Shown: positions 52,320 to 62,374, counted from the stretch's first letter. The stretch is 64,000 bases of DNA from Halobacillus ihumii (GCF_902726645.1 NZ_CACVAO010000001.1:2357362-2421361); one strand, 5' to 3'. The notes: a model not told the origin generated them from the letters alone. Program-made: numbers and translations.

Positions 52320-55118
52320 CTAATCTGAAAATGGTTTAGGATAGAATGTCTGAATAAATGTTTTGGCAGGGAGGGGTTCGCTAAAATAATAGCCCTGGAT
52401 AACGCGGCATCCGTGTTGGTTAAGAAATGCTGCTTGCTCTAGCGTTTCCACACCTTCGGCAATCACTTTTAAAGATAGGTTTCTTGCCAGGGTAATAATC
52501 GTGTTTGTGATAGCGGCATTATTTTCATTGGATGAGATATCATCAATGAAAGATTTATCAATTTTTAATGTGTCTACAGGGAAATCCTTTAAATATCCCA
52601 ATGATGAAAAACCTGTACCAAAATCATCAATTGAAATTTTAATTCCTAAATTTTTTAGTTGTTGGATAGTTGCCAGAGTGTTGTCCGTATTATGGATGAT
52701 TAAATTTTCTGTAAGCTCGAGTTCTAAGCAATGAGCTGGCAATCCTGTTTCCTCCAGTGTTTGTTCAATAAATTGGACAAGGTTATTTTGATTAAATTGT
52801 TGGGGGGATAAATTTACGGATACTTCTAGAGACGTGTGCCCGAGGTTATGCCACTGTTTAGCTTGCTGACAGGCTTCCTTAATGACCCACTCCCCGATCG
52901 GCGTAATAAGCCCTGTTTCTTCGGCTAACGGGATAAATTCACTTGGTGAAATGAGACCTTTGTGAGGACGATGCCATCTGATTAGAGCTTCTACTCCCAT
53001 GATTTTGTTAGAAACCGTATCGACTTTTGGTTGGTAATGCAGAATAAACTCCTCGTTTTTCAATGCTTTATACAAATCATTTTCCAACTCAATGCTTTCT
53101 AAAGAACGCCCATCAATATCAGGTGTATAAACTTGAAAGCGGTCCCCTGAAAGGGCTTTGGCTTTGTACATCGCTACATCCGCATGCTTGATCAGTTGTT
53201 CAGAATTAACACCATTCTGTGGGAAGAGACTAACACCAATACTTGTTTTAATGATAATTTCCTGCCCATTTATATAAAAGGGGTCTGAAAAGGCTTTCAA
53301 TATTTCGTGAGCACAGTTCTCAGCGTCCGTAATAGAAGATACTTTAGGCAGTAAGATAATGAATTCATCCCCGCCCTGGCGAGAGACGGTATTCTCTTTG
53401 GGAAGAGTAGTAGTAAGACGTTGTGCTACTTTCCTTAGGACAATGTCCCCGAACGCGTGGCCGAAAGTATCATTAATTTTCTTGAAGCGATCAAGATCTA
53501 AGAATAGAATTCCAAGCGAACTTTCGTTTAACTCAGCGAAGGTTAAGGCCTGATTTAGACGGTCATGGAATAAGACACGGTTAGGTATATTGGTGACACT
53601 ATCGTAATACGCGTGATACTTGATCTTTTCTTCCAATTCCTTTCGTTTGGTTACGTCTTTAAAGGTAATCACATATCCGACTGTTTTGTCGTGTTCGATT
53701 TGTGGTGTAATCACATATTCAACCGGGAATTTAGAGTGATTTTTTCTATGGAAGTATTCTTCATTACTCCCTTTATTATTGAGATTCTTTTCTTGAAAAC
53801 AATCAAACGAATCTCCATCTTTTATGTCAAAAATGTGCTCGCACGATACTCCGATTAGTTCCTGCTGGTCTCCATATCCGAGGATTTTGGCAGCGGAAGG
53901 GTTACAGAAGGTAATTGACCCTTGTAAATCAAGGCCGAAGATCCCTTCACCTGCAGAATTTAAGATAAGTTCCTTTTCGCGGCTGATTTGTTTTACTTCC
54001 GTAATCATATTTTCTAGTTCAATGTTTTTCCTGGTCAGTTCAGATGTTCGTTCTGATATGATCATTTCCTGTTTCTCAATATATAATAAGTTTGAGAGAA
54101 CAGGTGCAGTCGCATCGACAATTGATTCTGCTAGCTGCATGGCGGAGTTAGAATAGCGTTGTCCAGCTTGGTGTAAATTAACGATGGCTGTCATTCCGAG
54201 TACCTCGCCCATAGCTACAAATGGGATCACATATAATCCTTTAATCCCGAAACTTACACACAGTTCGTGATTCGGTCTCGAGTCCTCGAGAATATTTGGT
54301 ATCATAATCGATTTTTTCGTTTTAGCAACTTCTTTAAAAATGGGGTCTTCGTGAAAATTACCTCCCACACGTTCATGAGTTTTCTTCCATTCTTCTTCTG
54401 ACCAGTCACTATGTTTACTTAAAGAAGTTGGTTGTAAGTGATGTGAAGCGACAGGGTCAAGGAAATGAGCACCTATGTTAGAGTTATTCAACACTTCTCC
54501 TAAGTAAGCAAAACATCTATCCATCACTTCTCGTAACGTTGAGCAATGAGAGAGATCGCGGGTAACATTGAGGAGCAGCTGTTTATCTGAGATAAGTGCT
54601 TCTTTACGAGTTAAATTGTTTGCGTTTCTAACTGCTACAGCAGCCATGTTGACATATGCTTCAATCGATTCAATTTCTGAATTTGTTAAGTTCATGGGAG
54701 TGCCATAGTCAAATAAAAACACAAGTCCATACAATTCCTGTTCATAAGACATGGGAAGAACGAGTAATGATTTGATTTTAAAAGCATGAACCGCCCTGGG
54801 GTCTGGTCTGGAATCCCTTGAGGTGTCGGGGATATAAATGGCTTCCCTCGTCTTAATGACTTCCTTTGCAAGGTGATCCATCTCTAAATCTATGATGTGC
54901 ATATCAAGACTCATTCCGTTAATCAATTCAGGCTTCCCGACGAATCCTCGGTACGTTCCATCCTCTTGAGGTAAGTAGATTCCAACAGAGTCACAGGAAA
55001 CAATTTCTTCAGAGATCGCTGTGACAACGTGTTCCAGCGCTTCTCTTAACTTAAGATTCGTATTAATCAGTTTAGTAATTTGCGCCAGACGGGAATATCT
55101 AGTTTGTTCGTTTGCCAC
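52320..55118 (-). CDS. GAF-GAF-PAS-GGDEF-EAL protein (c-di-GMP turnover)
   Basis: A roughly 932-aa cytoplasmic signalling protein. Two GAF domains occupy about 10-165 and 185-345, a coiled segment follows, a PAS domain about 380-490, GGDEF about 505-665 and EAL about 680-925. The diguanylate cyclase motif is intact (RQGGDEF at 580-586) without the RxxD inhibitory site. The phosphodiesterase motif EAL at 710-712, [27 protein letters not shown], cited in part, and IAEGVET are also intact, so both activities are possible. No membrane span. GTG 55118 is eight bases from GGAGG; ATG 55142 is upstream of it. Confidence 0.92.
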   Translation of the reverse strand: MANEQTRYSRLAQITKLINTNLKLREALEHVVTAISEEIVSCDSVGIYLPQEDGTYRGFVGKPELINGMSLDMHIIDLEMDHLAKEVIKTREAIYIPDTSRDSRPDPRAVHAFKIKSLLVLPMSYEQELYGLVFLFDYGTPMNLTNSEIESIEAYVNMAAVAVRNANNLTRKEALISDKQLLLNVTRDLSHCSTLREVMDRCFAYLGEVLNNSNIGAHFLDPVASHHLQPTSLSKHSDWSEEEWKKTHERVGGNFHEDPIFKEVAKTKKSIMIPNILEDSRPNHELCVSFGIKGLYVIPFVAMGEVLGMTAIVNLHQAGQRYSNSAMQLAESIVDATAPVLSNLLYIEKQEMIISERTSELTRKNIELENMITEVKQISREKELILNSAGEGIFGLDLQGSITFCNPSAAKILGYGDQQELIGVSCEHIFDIKDGDSFDCFQEKNLNNKGSNEEYFHRKNHSKFPVEYVITPQIEHDKTVGYVITFKDVTKRKELEEKIKYHAYYDSVTNIPNRVLFHDRLNQALTFAELNESSLGILFLDLDRFKKINDTFGHAFGDIVLRKVAQRLTTTLPKENTVSRQGGDEFIILLPKVSSITDAENCAHEILKAFSDPFYINGQEIIIKTSIGVSLFPQNGVNSEQLIKHADVAMYKAKALSGDRFQVYTPDIDGRSLESIELENDLYKALKNEEFILHYQPKVDTVSNKIMGVEALIRWHRPHKGLISPSEFIPLAEETGLITPIGEWVIKEACQQAKQWHNLGHTSLEVSVNLSPQQFNQNNLVQFIEQTLEETGLPAHCLELELTENLIIHNTDNTLATIQQLKNLGIKISIDDFGTGFSSLGYLKDFPVDTLKIDKSFIDDISSNENNAAITNTIITLARNLSLKVIAEGVETLEQAAFLNQHGCRVIQGYYFSEPLPAKTFIQTFYPKPFSD

Positions 55119-55633
55119 AAGTGATCCCTCCAGATTTAACATCTTGCATGTTAATCCAAGCTATTTCCTTCTACTTATCTATTTAAATTATAAATTTTTT
55201 CAGACAAAAATACAGGGATATTTGCACGAAAGTGGAATATTTTTCTGGTTTGAGTCAATTTCATAATGACTCTTTTATAAAAATAAAGACTGACAGGTCA
55301 CTTTCTATTCGTGCTGCTCCAAATGAAGCTGAGGAGACTCACCGTATGCCCACGGAAAGCGAGTTATTTCCTCGACTACCTTCTTCTCATTTAATAACAT
55401 TTATTTCAAAATCATAGAAGGGATCAGAATTATAGAAATTCATCATACAAAAATGAATCAGTGTATCTATATGATAAAAACTCGACAACCTTGTGTGGGT
55501 CAAGAAGGTCGGATGCTATAAATTCAATATTTAGGAAAAATAAAAAACAGGGGAATTTATATTAAGGACGATGTTCAATCATGCAAATATAAGGGTATAA
55601 CAACTAGACAAATCATAAAGAAGAGGTGGATGT
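55119..55633. other. Spacer with a relic of a Bacillaceae dispersed intergenic repeat
   Basis: The 515-base spacer has no gene. At about 55311-55363 the pieces GCTGAGGAGACTCACCG and CACGGAAAGCGAG resemble the conserved core of a dispersed intergenic repeat common in Bacillaceae, in which GAGGAGGCTC and GGAAAGCGAG are constant. This copy looks worn. Recognition is from memory and not from a search. Confidence 0.35.
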
Positions 55634-55906
55634 ATGCGAAACATTGTAAAAGAGGGCGATCAATTTGTAATGAAAGAAGAAGGCAACCGTATTGCAGAAA
55701 TTTCTATTGTTCCTTCGGGGAGTGACCAGCTTATTGTAGATCATACCTTTGTTTCGGAAGCGCATCGCGAGGAAGGGAATGGTGAAAAGCTCGTGGAAAG
55801 GGTTGTCCAATTTGCCCGTGAGAAGAATAAAAAGATTGTCCCATTGTGTTCTTTTACAAAAAGTGTGATGGAGCAGAATGAGGCATATCAGGATGTATTA
55901 AATTAA
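55634..55906 (+). CDS. Small GNAT-fold acetyltransferase-like protein (YjdJ type)
   Basis: A 90-aa protein of the short GCN5-related family. IVDHTFVSEAHREEGNGEKLVERVV, cited in part as HREEGNGEKLVERVV, contains a modified acetyl-CoA loop, and KKIVPLCSFTKSVMEQN is the family C-terminus. These small proteins often lack the N-terminal half of a GNAT. Substrate unknown. The ATG follows AGAGGTGG. It is monocistronic with a strong terminator. Confidence 0.88.
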   Translation: MRNIVKEGDQFVMKEEGNRIAEISIVPSGSDQLIVDHTFVSEAHREEGNGEKLVERVVQFAREKNKKIVPLCSFTKSVMEQNEAYQDVLN

Positions 55907-55923
55907 TCCTTCTTCAAAATGAG

Positions 55924-55963
55924 AGAAACCTCCCCGAGCTCTTCAGCATGCAGGGAGGTTTCT
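55924..55963. terminator. Terminator after the small GNAT gene
   Basis: AGAAACCTCCC pairs perfectly with GGGAGGTTTCT. Little T-run; serves convergent genes. Confidence 0.7.
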
Positions 55964-56000
55964 AAATTCCGCAGTCGTGTCCATCAGCGATTTTTAGTCC

Positions 56001-56957
56001 TTATTTAGTCAGTGTTTCCACGATTTTGTCAATTGACATACGATGAGCGATTACCCCATCAATCGTCCAGTGACTCGGCTCGTTCATGACATAAATCTGA
56101 TCATTCTTAGCAGCAGGAATACTCTGCCAGACAGAACTGTTCTTCAGAGTTTCTAATCCTGCTTCCCCTTCTGATCCAATTAAAAATACATGATCTGCCT
56201 TAAGCTGTCCTAACTTTTCTAATGATATTGGCTTCCATTGTTCGCTGGCTTCAGGCAGGTTTTTAACAAATTCAGGTTGGGTAATCCCCATTTCGTTATA
56301 AACTACCTCGGCAATATAGCGGTTATTTTCAAAAACAAAAAACTGGTCTCCTATCGTCCATACGAAGGCGACAGATTCATCTCCAATCGCTTCCTGCAGG
56401 CTTGCTTTAGCTTCTTCCACTTTCTTGTCAAAATCAGCAAGGACTTGTTCAGCTTTGTCTTCTTTTCCTAAGATTTCTCCCATTCGTTTCAGCTGTTTTC
56501 TCCAGTCCGAACTTACCTTCTCTTTGTACACATAAGTTGGAGCAATCTGGCTGTAATCTTCGTAACTGCCATTTTGTAAAGAAGAAGGGGAGCTGAAAAT
56601 CAGAAGATCCGGGTTATGTTTAAGTACTTGTTCGAGCGGCATATCCCAGGCTATCTTAGGAACTCCTTCAAGCTGTGGCTGCAAGTAATCAAGAACGTCG
56701 TTACCGATGGACCATTGAGCAGCAGGAGTCACTCCAAGAGCAAGTAAGGAATCTTCTAAGTAGGGAGCAATAATTCTTTCAGGCTCAGCGGGGATGGTGA
56801 CTTTACCGGATGCATGTTCAAGGGTACGTTCTTTGTTGGCATTTTCCTCTTTTTGCGTTGAATCAGATGAACCTTCCTCATTGCCGCTTCCGCAGGCTGT
56901 GATGAAAGTTAAAACAAATAACAAGCTAAACAATAAACATATTTTTTTATTAAACAT
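56001..56957 (-). CDS. Iron(III)-siderophore substrate-binding lipoprotein
   Basis: A 318-aa FecB/FhuD-type binding protein. The signal ends at lipobox ITACG with Cys22, followed by an acidic Ser-rich linker; the mature fold has the start VTIPAEPERIIAPYLEDSLLALGV, cited in part, and the helical backbone RKQLKRMGEILG between lobes. It captures ferric siderophore outside the membrane for the permeases encoded divergently. GGAGG precedes the ATG, and a Fur box lies 33 bases upstream. The siderophore type cannot be read from the sequence; YfiY-like catecholate or hydroxamate binders are close. Confidence 0.92.
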   Translation of the reverse strand: MFNKKICLLFSLLFVLTFITACGSGNEEGSSDSTQKEENANKERTLEHASGKVTIPAEPERIIAPYLEDSLLALGVTPAAQWSIGNDVLDYLQPQLEGVPKIAWDMPLEQVLKHNPDLLIFSSPSSLQNGSYEDYSQIAPTYVYKEKVSSDWRKQLKRMGEILGKEDKAEQVLADFDKKVEEAKASLQEAIGDESVAFVWTIGDQFFVFENNRYIAEVVYNEMGITQPEFVKNLPEASEQWKPISLEKLGQLKADHVFLIGSEGEAGLETLKNSSVWQSIPAAKNDQIYVMNEPSHWTIDGVIAHRMSIDKIVETLTK

Positions 56958-56989
56958 GAGGTTCCTCCTAAGTAATAATGGTCATATAC

Positions 56990-57008
56990 GATAATGATAA
57001 TCATTTTC
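56990..57008. promoter_or_regulatory. Fur box 1 (binding-protein side)
   Basis: GATAATGATAATCATTTTC matches the 19-bp Fur consensus GATAATGATAATCATTATC except for one base. It lies between the ATG of the binding protein and its upstream region, so iron-replete Fur should repress the gene. Confidence 0.88.
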
Positions 57009-57086
57009 ATTTGATCAGTCAAATCTTATTTTAGTATGGGGATAAAACCTTGAATTATGAGAAAGAGAATTATATACTAGTTTAAG

Positions 57087-57105
57087 TGATAATGATTCTC
57101 ATTAT
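57087..57105. promoter_or_regulatory. Fur box 2 (permease side)
   Basis: TGATAATGATTCTCATTAT contains the Bacillus 7-1-7 Fur motif TGATAAT-GATTCTCA type and precedes the permease operon by about 50 bases. Confidence 0.82.
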
Positions 57106-57156
57106 AGATAAAATAAATGATTTAAAGGCTGTTGGAACTAGAGAGGGTTGAATGAA

Positions 57157-58191
57157 GTGGGAGAAATAGATAAGGCTCACATAGAAGGGCTAACGAGCCG
57201 CTTTTTCCGAGCGGGAATAATTTTCGTGGGTGGTTTTTTCGCCCTTATTTTATCACTGGGGGTTTCAGTGGCCCTGGGTGTGACAGATATCAAGCTTGCA
57301 ACGGTATGGCAAGCTGTCTTTACTTTTAATCCAGAGCTGACGAACCATCAGGTCATTAGAGAGTTAAGGCTGCCGAGGGCGATTGCTGCTGCCCTTATCG
57401 GAGGGTTTCTAGCGGTTTCAGGTGCCGTGATGCAGGGGCTCACTAGAAATCCGCTTGCCTCTCCTTCAATTATGGGCGTGACTCACGGGGCTGCCTTTGC
57501 TTTGATCATAGCGCTTGTCTTTTTTCCAACTGTCAGTAATCTGGGCATGACGATTGCCTCCTTTGTTGGAGCTGGAGCAGGGGTGATTCTCGTGTTTGCC
57601 GTCGGCTCCTTTTCAAAAGGAGGACTTACTCCAATTAAGCTGGCTCTTGCTGGTGTAGCAGTAGGCGGTATGCTTAGCTCGCTTTCCACAGCTATTTCAC
57701 TGCATTTTCAAGTCGCAAAGCAAATGAGTTTCTGGTATGCAGGAGACCTATCCAGTACCAGCTGGACATCTGTGCAGCTATTGTTGGCAGCTGGAGCGGT
57801 TGGATTACTATTAGCGGTAATCATATCGAGAGCTGTGACCATTCTGAGTTTAGGGGAAGAGGTCTCAAAAGGATTGGGACAGAACACGCTTGTCGTTAAG
57901 GCACTTGGGGTGGTCGTCGTGCTTGTCTTGACGGGTGCAGCTGTGTCAGTAGCAGGAACTGTTGGATTCCTTGGACTGGTGATTCCTCATATAACTCGTT
58001 TTCTCGTTGGAACGGATTATCGTTTAATTATACCGGTATCAGCTGTGCTTGGCGGTTTGCTGCTTGTACTTGCTGATATGGGTGCACGGCTGGTGAATGC
58101 TCCGTATGAAACGCCGGTGGGAGCCATTACGGCTTGTATTGGTGTGCCGTTCTTTCTTTATCTGGCCCGCGGAGAAAGGAGCGGGTTATGA
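57157..58191 (+). CDS. Siderophore ABC permease 1 (FecCD family)
   Basis: A roughly 344-aa permease with about nine or ten spans. RLPRAIAAALIGGFLAVSGAVMQGLTRNPLASP, cited in part as SGAVMQGLTRNPLASP, is the FecCD signature, and GTVGFLGLVIPHITRFLVG near the C-terminus contains the ATPase-coupling motif. It pairs with permease 2. GTG 57157 has GAGAGG nine bases upstream; a TTG at 57148 is too close to that site. No ATPase gene is nearby, so a shared one (such as YusV in B. subtilis) would energise uptake. Confidence 0.92.
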   Translation: MGEIDKAHIEGLTSRFFRAGIIFVGGFFALILSLGVSVALGVTDIKLATVWQAVFTFNPELTNHQVIRELRLPRAIAAALIGGFLAVSGAVMQGLTRNPLASPSIMGVTHGAAFALIIALVFFPTVSNLGMTIASFVGAGAGVILVFAVGSFSKGGLTPIKLALAGVAVGGMLSSLSTAISLHFQVAKQMSFWYAGDLSSTSWTSVQLLLAAGAVGLLLAVIISRAVTILSLGEEVSKGLGQNTLVVKALGVVVVLVLTGAAVSVAGTVGFLGLVIPHITRFLVGTDYRLIIPVSAVLGGLLLVLADMGARLVNAPYETPVGAITACIGVPFFLYLARGERSGL

Positions 58192-59213
58192 TGGAACAGC
58201 TTTCCTTACAAAACAGAGGCCGCTTTTGGTGGACTGTGGGGAGTTTGATTGTACTAATTGTGGTCATGCTGTTAGTCAGTTTAAATACTGGTGTTGTCCA
58301 AATTGCCCCGATGGATGTCATGCGGACAATGTTTGGGTTCGGCAATGAAAGGCAGGAACTGGTGTTATTTGATTTCAGGCTGCCAACCATTGTTATAGCT
58401 TTGTTAGTTGGGGCTGGGTTTGGAATTTCCGGTGCTATCCTGCAAGGGGTCTCGCAAAACGAATTGGCAGACCCGGGAATATTAGGAATTAACACGGGAG
58501 CGGGATTGGCAGTTGTCGTGTACATATTCTTTTTTCAAAGCTCACTGGCCAATATTAGTGGTCTTGGTGTTTATATTCTCCCAGTATTTGCATTGATCGG
58601 TGCGTTTGCAGCGGCTGTGCTCGTGTATCTTTTAGCATGGAAAAAAGGAGTTAACCCTGTAAGGTTGATTCTAGTTGGGATCGGGGTTAACGCGGGATTT
58701 AGCGCTGCTTTAATTATTTTTCAAATAAAAATGAATCCGCAAGATTTCACGCAGGCTTTAGTCTGGCTTTCAGGTGACATTTGGGCTTCAAATTGGAGCT
58801 TCGTCATCGCTCTTTTTCCTTGGATTATAGGTTTGATCATCTACAGCATGTATAAATCGCCTGTTATCAATATCTTAAATTTAGGGGATCAAATGGCCGT
58901 GGGATTGGGCGCGCGAGTTGAACGGGAACGTCGCCTGCTTCTTTTGCTGGCGGTAGCCATCGCTGGTTTATGTGTAGCAGCAGCGGGGGGAATTGCGTTT
59001 CTTGGACTGATTGCCCCACATATTGCCCGAAGGATAGTTGGTCCTAAGCATCAGCAGCTGCTCCCGGTCACGGCTTTAATCGGAGCTCTCATATTACTTG
59101 CGGCGGATACGATCGGGAAGAATATTATTGCACCTGCTGAAATCCCGGTTGGTATTGTAGTCACTATTGTTAGCACACCTTATTTTCTCTATCTGCTTAT
59201 GAAAACGAAATAA
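58188..59213 (+). CDS. Siderophore ABC permease 2 (FecCD family)
   Basis: A roughly 341-aa paralogue of permease 1 with the same topology. ISGAILQGVSQNELADPGILG is the signature, cited in part as ILQGVSQNELADPG, and GGIAFLGLIAPHIARRIVG is the coupling motif. The ATG overlaps the stop of permease 1 (ATGA) and follows GAAAGGAG. Together the two form the heterodimeric channel of the importer. Confidence 0.93.
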   Translation: MMEQLSLQNRGRFWWTVGSLIVLIVVMLLVSLNTGVVQIAPMDVMRTMFGFGNERQELVLFDFRLPTIVIALLVGAGFGISGAILQGVSQNELADPGILGINTGAGLAVVVYIFFFQSSLANISGLGVYILPVFALIGAFAAAVLVYLLAWKKGVNPVRLILVGIGVNAGFSAALIIFQIKMNPQDFTQALVWLSGDIWASNWSFVIALFPWIIGLIIYSMYKSPVINILNLGDQMAVGLGARVERERRLLLLLAVAIAGLCVAAAGGIAFLGLIAPHIARRIVGPKHQQLLPVTALIGALILLAADTIGKNIIAPAEIPVGIVVTIVSTPYFLYLLMKTK

Positions 59214-59228
59214 AAGGAGACTGGACGT

Positions 59229-60218
59229 ATGAGTGAACTTTATGATGTAACAATAATTGGCGGAGGAACGACAGGGCTTTATACGGCCTTCTATAGCGGC
59301 ATGCGTGATTTGAAAACGAAAGTCATTGAATACCAGCCAGACCTTGGCGGCAAAGTCTCCTTTTTCTACCCGGAGAAAAAGCTCTATGACGTTGGAGGCT
59401 TTCCTGGGGTGCTGGGAGAAGATTTGGTTGTCAATGTGAAGGAACAAGCGTTAAGCGTTCAGCCGACCATCGTAACGGGGGATAAAATTACAGACTTTGA
59501 GAAGCAGGAGGATGGGACAATCGTGTTGACGGCTTCTACTGGTGAAAAGCATTTCACAAGAACCGTGATTGTGGCATCGGGATTAGGAACGTATGATATG
59601 CGTCCTCTAGATGTGGAAGGAAGTCACTTTTATGAAGGTAATCATATCCACTATACGATCCAGAACCTTATGCAGTATACAGGTCAAAAAACTGCTGTCA
59701 TTTCGGAGAATCGGGTTGGTTTAGATTGGGCTCTAGCCCTTGAGAACGTGGCCGCTGAAGTTCATCTCATCAATCGCGGGCCAGAATTTAAAGCTGTTTA
59801 TGAAAATGATTTGGAGAAGCTGAAGCAATCAGGCGTCCATGTTCATATGGAAGCGAAAATAGAAAAGCTGGAAGGTACAGAATTGGAACTGGAAGGAGTC
59901 ATTCTTGACAACGGGGAGCAAATTCAGACGAACCACTTGCTCGTTTATGAAGGGCTTCAAATCGATAAAAGTTTGTATGACCAATGGGGATTAGTAACAG
60001 ACAAGGGACGACTTCCTGTAGGCACTGATATGGCAACTTCAATGGAAGGTGTGTTTGTGGCAGGGGATGCAGCCGTTTATCCGAGCAAAACGATGTTGAT
60101 TGCTTCCGGTTTTAATGAGGCCATGACGGCCGTAAACAGTGCCAAATTATTTATTGATCCAAAGGCTAAATCGCAAGTATATAGTACGGTGATATATAAA
60201 CATGGCCACAACGAGTAA
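59229..60218 (+). CDS. Ferredoxin/flavodoxin-NADP reductase-like flavoprotein (YumC/YcgT type)
   Basis: A 329-aa flavoprotein of the thioredoxin-reductase-like ferredoxin-NADP+ reductase family. FAD binding is TIIGGGTTGLYTAFYSGMR, YDVGGFPGV follows, and GVFVAGDAAVYPS closes the FAD site; there is no redox-active CxxC, as expected for this group. In B. subtilis the paralogue ycgT is Fur-regulated. Position 15 bases after the permeases suggests it supplies electrons to reduce the imported ferric siderophore or to a siderophore-handling enzyme. GGAG precedes the ATG. Confidence 0.87.
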   Translation: MSELYDVTIIGGGTTGLYTAFYSGMRDLKTKVIEYQPDLGGKVSFFYPEKKLYDVGGFPGVLGEDLVVNVKEQALSVQPTIVTGDKITDFEKQEDGTIVLTASTGEKHFTRTVIVASGLGTYDMRPLDVEGSHFYEGNHIHYTIQNLMQYTGQKTAVISENRVGLDWALALENVAAEVHLINRGPEFKAVYENDLEKLKQSGVHVHMEAKIEKLEGTELELEGVILDNGEQIQTNHLLVYEGLQIDKSLYDQWGLVTDKGRLPVGTDMATSMEGVFVAGDAAVYPSKTMLIASGFNEAMTAVNSAKLFIDPKAKSQVYSTVIYKHGHNE

Positions 60219-60303
60219 TATTTCTCTCAATCTTCTGTTCTATTAAAGGTAAGTAAGGTAGAGTGAAGATATACCTGTTTAGTAGTAAGAGAGGAATGAA
60301 GAA

Positions 60304-60813
60304 ATGAATCCATTATTGTCAAAGCAGTACGAGTTTCATATTTGGGCTTATGAAAAATCGTTTAGACATATAAAGGGTCTGCCGGAGTACATTTTCGAAA
60401 AGGAAATAGAAAATGTATTCCCTTCGTTATCTGAAGTGTTTGCACATGTGTACGTTGTCGATAACATTTGGCTGGGAGCTATCTCAGAAAAAAATTTTAA
60501 TGAAATTCGCAGCTCTATTGGGCAGTGGACAAAGGAAGCCCAGGTGAACAGCATCGTTGAAATGGAGGAAATATTTAGACGTCTTTTTCAACAGTACAGG
60601 GAATTCCTCTATGATAAACAAGGAGATAAAGTCATTAAGGTTGACCACCCTGAGTTTGGAAGTTTGACCGCAACTTATTCCGACCTTCTCCAGCATGTTG
60701 TAAATCATGGCACCTATCATCGGGGAAATATTACTTCAGTGCTGCGCCAGTTAGGTTATGAAGGAGTCTCGACTGATTATATATTTTACTTATATGAAAT
60801 AGCGGAAGAGTAG
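60304..60813 (+). CDS. DinB/YfiT-like four-helix protein
   Basis: A 169-aa DinB-superfamily protein. The metal triad is His48 (EVFAHVYVVDNIW), His135 and His139 (HVVNHGTYHRGNI). Members include thiol S-transferases such as bacillithiol transferases and many uncharacterised proteins. The ATG follows AGAGAGG. It stands alone after the iron operon with an 85-base gap and has a terminator; a link to iron uptake is not evident. Confidence 0.9.
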   Translation: MNPLLSKQYEFHIWAYEKSFRHIKGLPEYIFEKEIENVFPSLSEVFAHVYVVDNIWLGAISEKNFNEIRSSIGQWTKEAQVNSIVEMEEIFRRLFQQYREFLYDKQGDKVIKVDHPEFGSLTATYSDLLQHVVNHGTYHRGNITSVLRQLGYEGVSTDYIFYLYEIAEE

Positions 60814-60855
60814 CTTCTATAGGTAGATGGTAAAGTAAAGAAATAAATACACATA

Positions 60856-60893
60856 AAAAAGGGACCACTGGCTAATCGATGGTCCCTTTTTTA
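60856..60893. terminator. Bidirectional terminator
   Basis: AAAAAAGGGACCA and TGGTCCCTTTTTT pair perfectly, with T-runs on both strands. Confidence 0.92.
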
Positions 60894-60953
60894 TGTGTGC
60901 ACTTGCCAGTTAGTCATTATTCTGAAGATCCTGATCATTATCTATGAACCTTC

Positions 60954-61355
60954 TTACTTAGGAATAGTTGGATTTGCTACACCTGTTTCGATGTAAGAGC
61001 GGACAAGCTGCCATTGATTATTCATTAACTTAAATATGTTGAAGTATAGATGAGGGGCCGCTTCTTCTCCTTCAATGATCGGCGAAAGATAGAAACTGGC
61101 CAGCCATTCATCTTCTTTCAACTTTGTTAAAGAATGATCTGTATATTTCCACTCCATCTCCATGTCTGCAAAATGGTCGAACGCCTGCTTCCAACCTGCG
61201 ATGGATTCTTGATATGAGTAATCTGTTACTTCACCTTCCCTCACTTCTCTAGCTATGAGGTTTTTTGAAGTCACTCGTTTTAAGTAAGAAAGGTCATGTT
61301 GACTTGCTCTGATTTTAAACTGTTCATAAAACTCTTTGAAAACTAGATCTTCCAT
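60954..61355 (-). CDS. NTF2/SnoaL-like domain protein
   Basis: A 133-aa protein whose alternating hydrophobic strands (DMEMEWKYTDHSLTKL, EWLASFYLSPIIEG, LYFNIFKLMNNQWQLVRSYIETGV, cited in part) and N-terminal helix pair fit a cone-shaped NTF2-like fold. These proteins bind or convert small ligands; this one has no assigned function. The ATG is 10 bases after AGGGGGT. It is monocistronic. Confidence 0.7.
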   Translation of the reverse strand: MEDLVFKEFYEQFKIRASQHDLSYLKRVTSKNLIAREVREGEVTDYSYQESIAGWKQAFDHFADMEMEWKYTDHSLTKLKEDEWLASFYLSPIIEGEEAAPHLYFNIFKLMNNQWQLVRSYIETGVANPTIPK

Positions 61356-61429
61356 ATCATATCTACCCCCTATTGGATAATCCGCCTATATTTTACCATA
61401 ATTAGGAGGGATATTATTTAATTTTAAAG

Positions 61430-62374
61430 TTAAATAATCTCAGTTCGGAACATATTTAGCTTCAAATCCTTAGATAACTTCTTAATAAGAGCGCCTCCAG
61501 CTGTACTGTTTCCTTTTTTGTCAATCGCGGGTCCAACAACGCCTATCCCCATACGGCCTGGTACAGCTCCAATAATACTGCCAGAGACACCGCTCTTACA
61601 CGGGAACCCAGCTTCAACAGCGAATTGCCCGGAGGAGTTATACATTCCTGAAGTCATCATAATAGCTTTCACGGTTCGCAGGTGATGGGGAGGGATCAAC
61701 TTTTCGTTGCTGTCGGGTGCTTTTCCACCACGAGCCAGAAAAAGGCCGACTTTCGCAAAGTCATCGCAGCACATCATCACAGCATTGATACGGAAATAGA
61801 GGTCAAGGGCTTCCTCTACATCTGTAATGAGTGCTCCAGTGCTTTGCATGAAATAGGCTAAGGAACGATTCCGTGCTCCGTTTGCGATCTCGGCCTGATA
61901 CACTTTTTCATCCAATTCCAGGTTTGGATTATTTGTTAGATTTCTTAAAAAGTGTAAATAACGTTCAAAGCGGTTATCGTTATTGCCGCCTTTTATTAAG
62001 GAGCAAACAGCAATCGCTCCAGCGTTCACCATAGGATTAAAAGGTTTAACTTCGTCATGAGATTCGAGGGCACTAATGGAATTAAACATCTCCCCGGTAG
62101 GCTCCATACCAACCGCTTGAAAGACTCTTTCCTTGCCAAAGTCTTGTAAGGCAAGCATGAGCGCAATGATTTTGGATGTGCTTTGCATAGGGACTTTATG
62201 CGATGAATCACCGGCTGAGAATTGCTCCAGGGCTGGGGTAATGATAGATATCCCCAATTTATCTCTTAATGTTTCGTCAAAATTAGGAAGTGTCGTATTT
62301 ACATGTCCATTTACGGCATAAGGTCTGCTGTCTTCAATTACTTTGTTCAAATAGTCGTTTGATAGTTGTTTCAT
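61430..62374 (-). CDS. glsA: Glutaminase
   Basis: A 314-aa serine-type glutaminase that hydrolyses glutamine to glutamate and ammonia. The SxxK motif is Ser65-Thr-Ser-Lys68 in PMQSTSKII; NPMVNAGAIAV, YFMQSTGALITDVEEALDLYF, cited in part, and GFPCKSGVSGSIIG follow the family. A longer YbgJ/YlaM-type enzyme of Bacillus is the nearest relation. AGGAG precedes the ATG. No glutamine transporter is adjacent; the glutamate formed could serve as osmolyte in a halophile, which is inference. Confidence 0.94.
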   Translation of the reverse strand: MKQLSNDYLNKVIEDSRPYAVNGHVNTTLPNFDETLRDKLGISIITPALEQFSAGDSSHKVPMQSTSKIIALMLALQDFGKERVFQAVGMEPTGEMFNSISALESHDEVKPFNPMVNAGAIAVCSLIKGGNNDNRFERYLHFLRNLTNNPNLELDEKVYQAEIANGARNRSLAYFMQSTGALITDVEEALDLYFRINAVMMCCDDFAKVGLFLARGGKAPDSNEKLIPPHHLRTVKAIMMTSGMYNSSGQFAVEAGFPCKSGVSGSIIGAVPGRMGIGVVGPAIDKKGNSTAGGALIKKLSKDLKLNMFRTEII

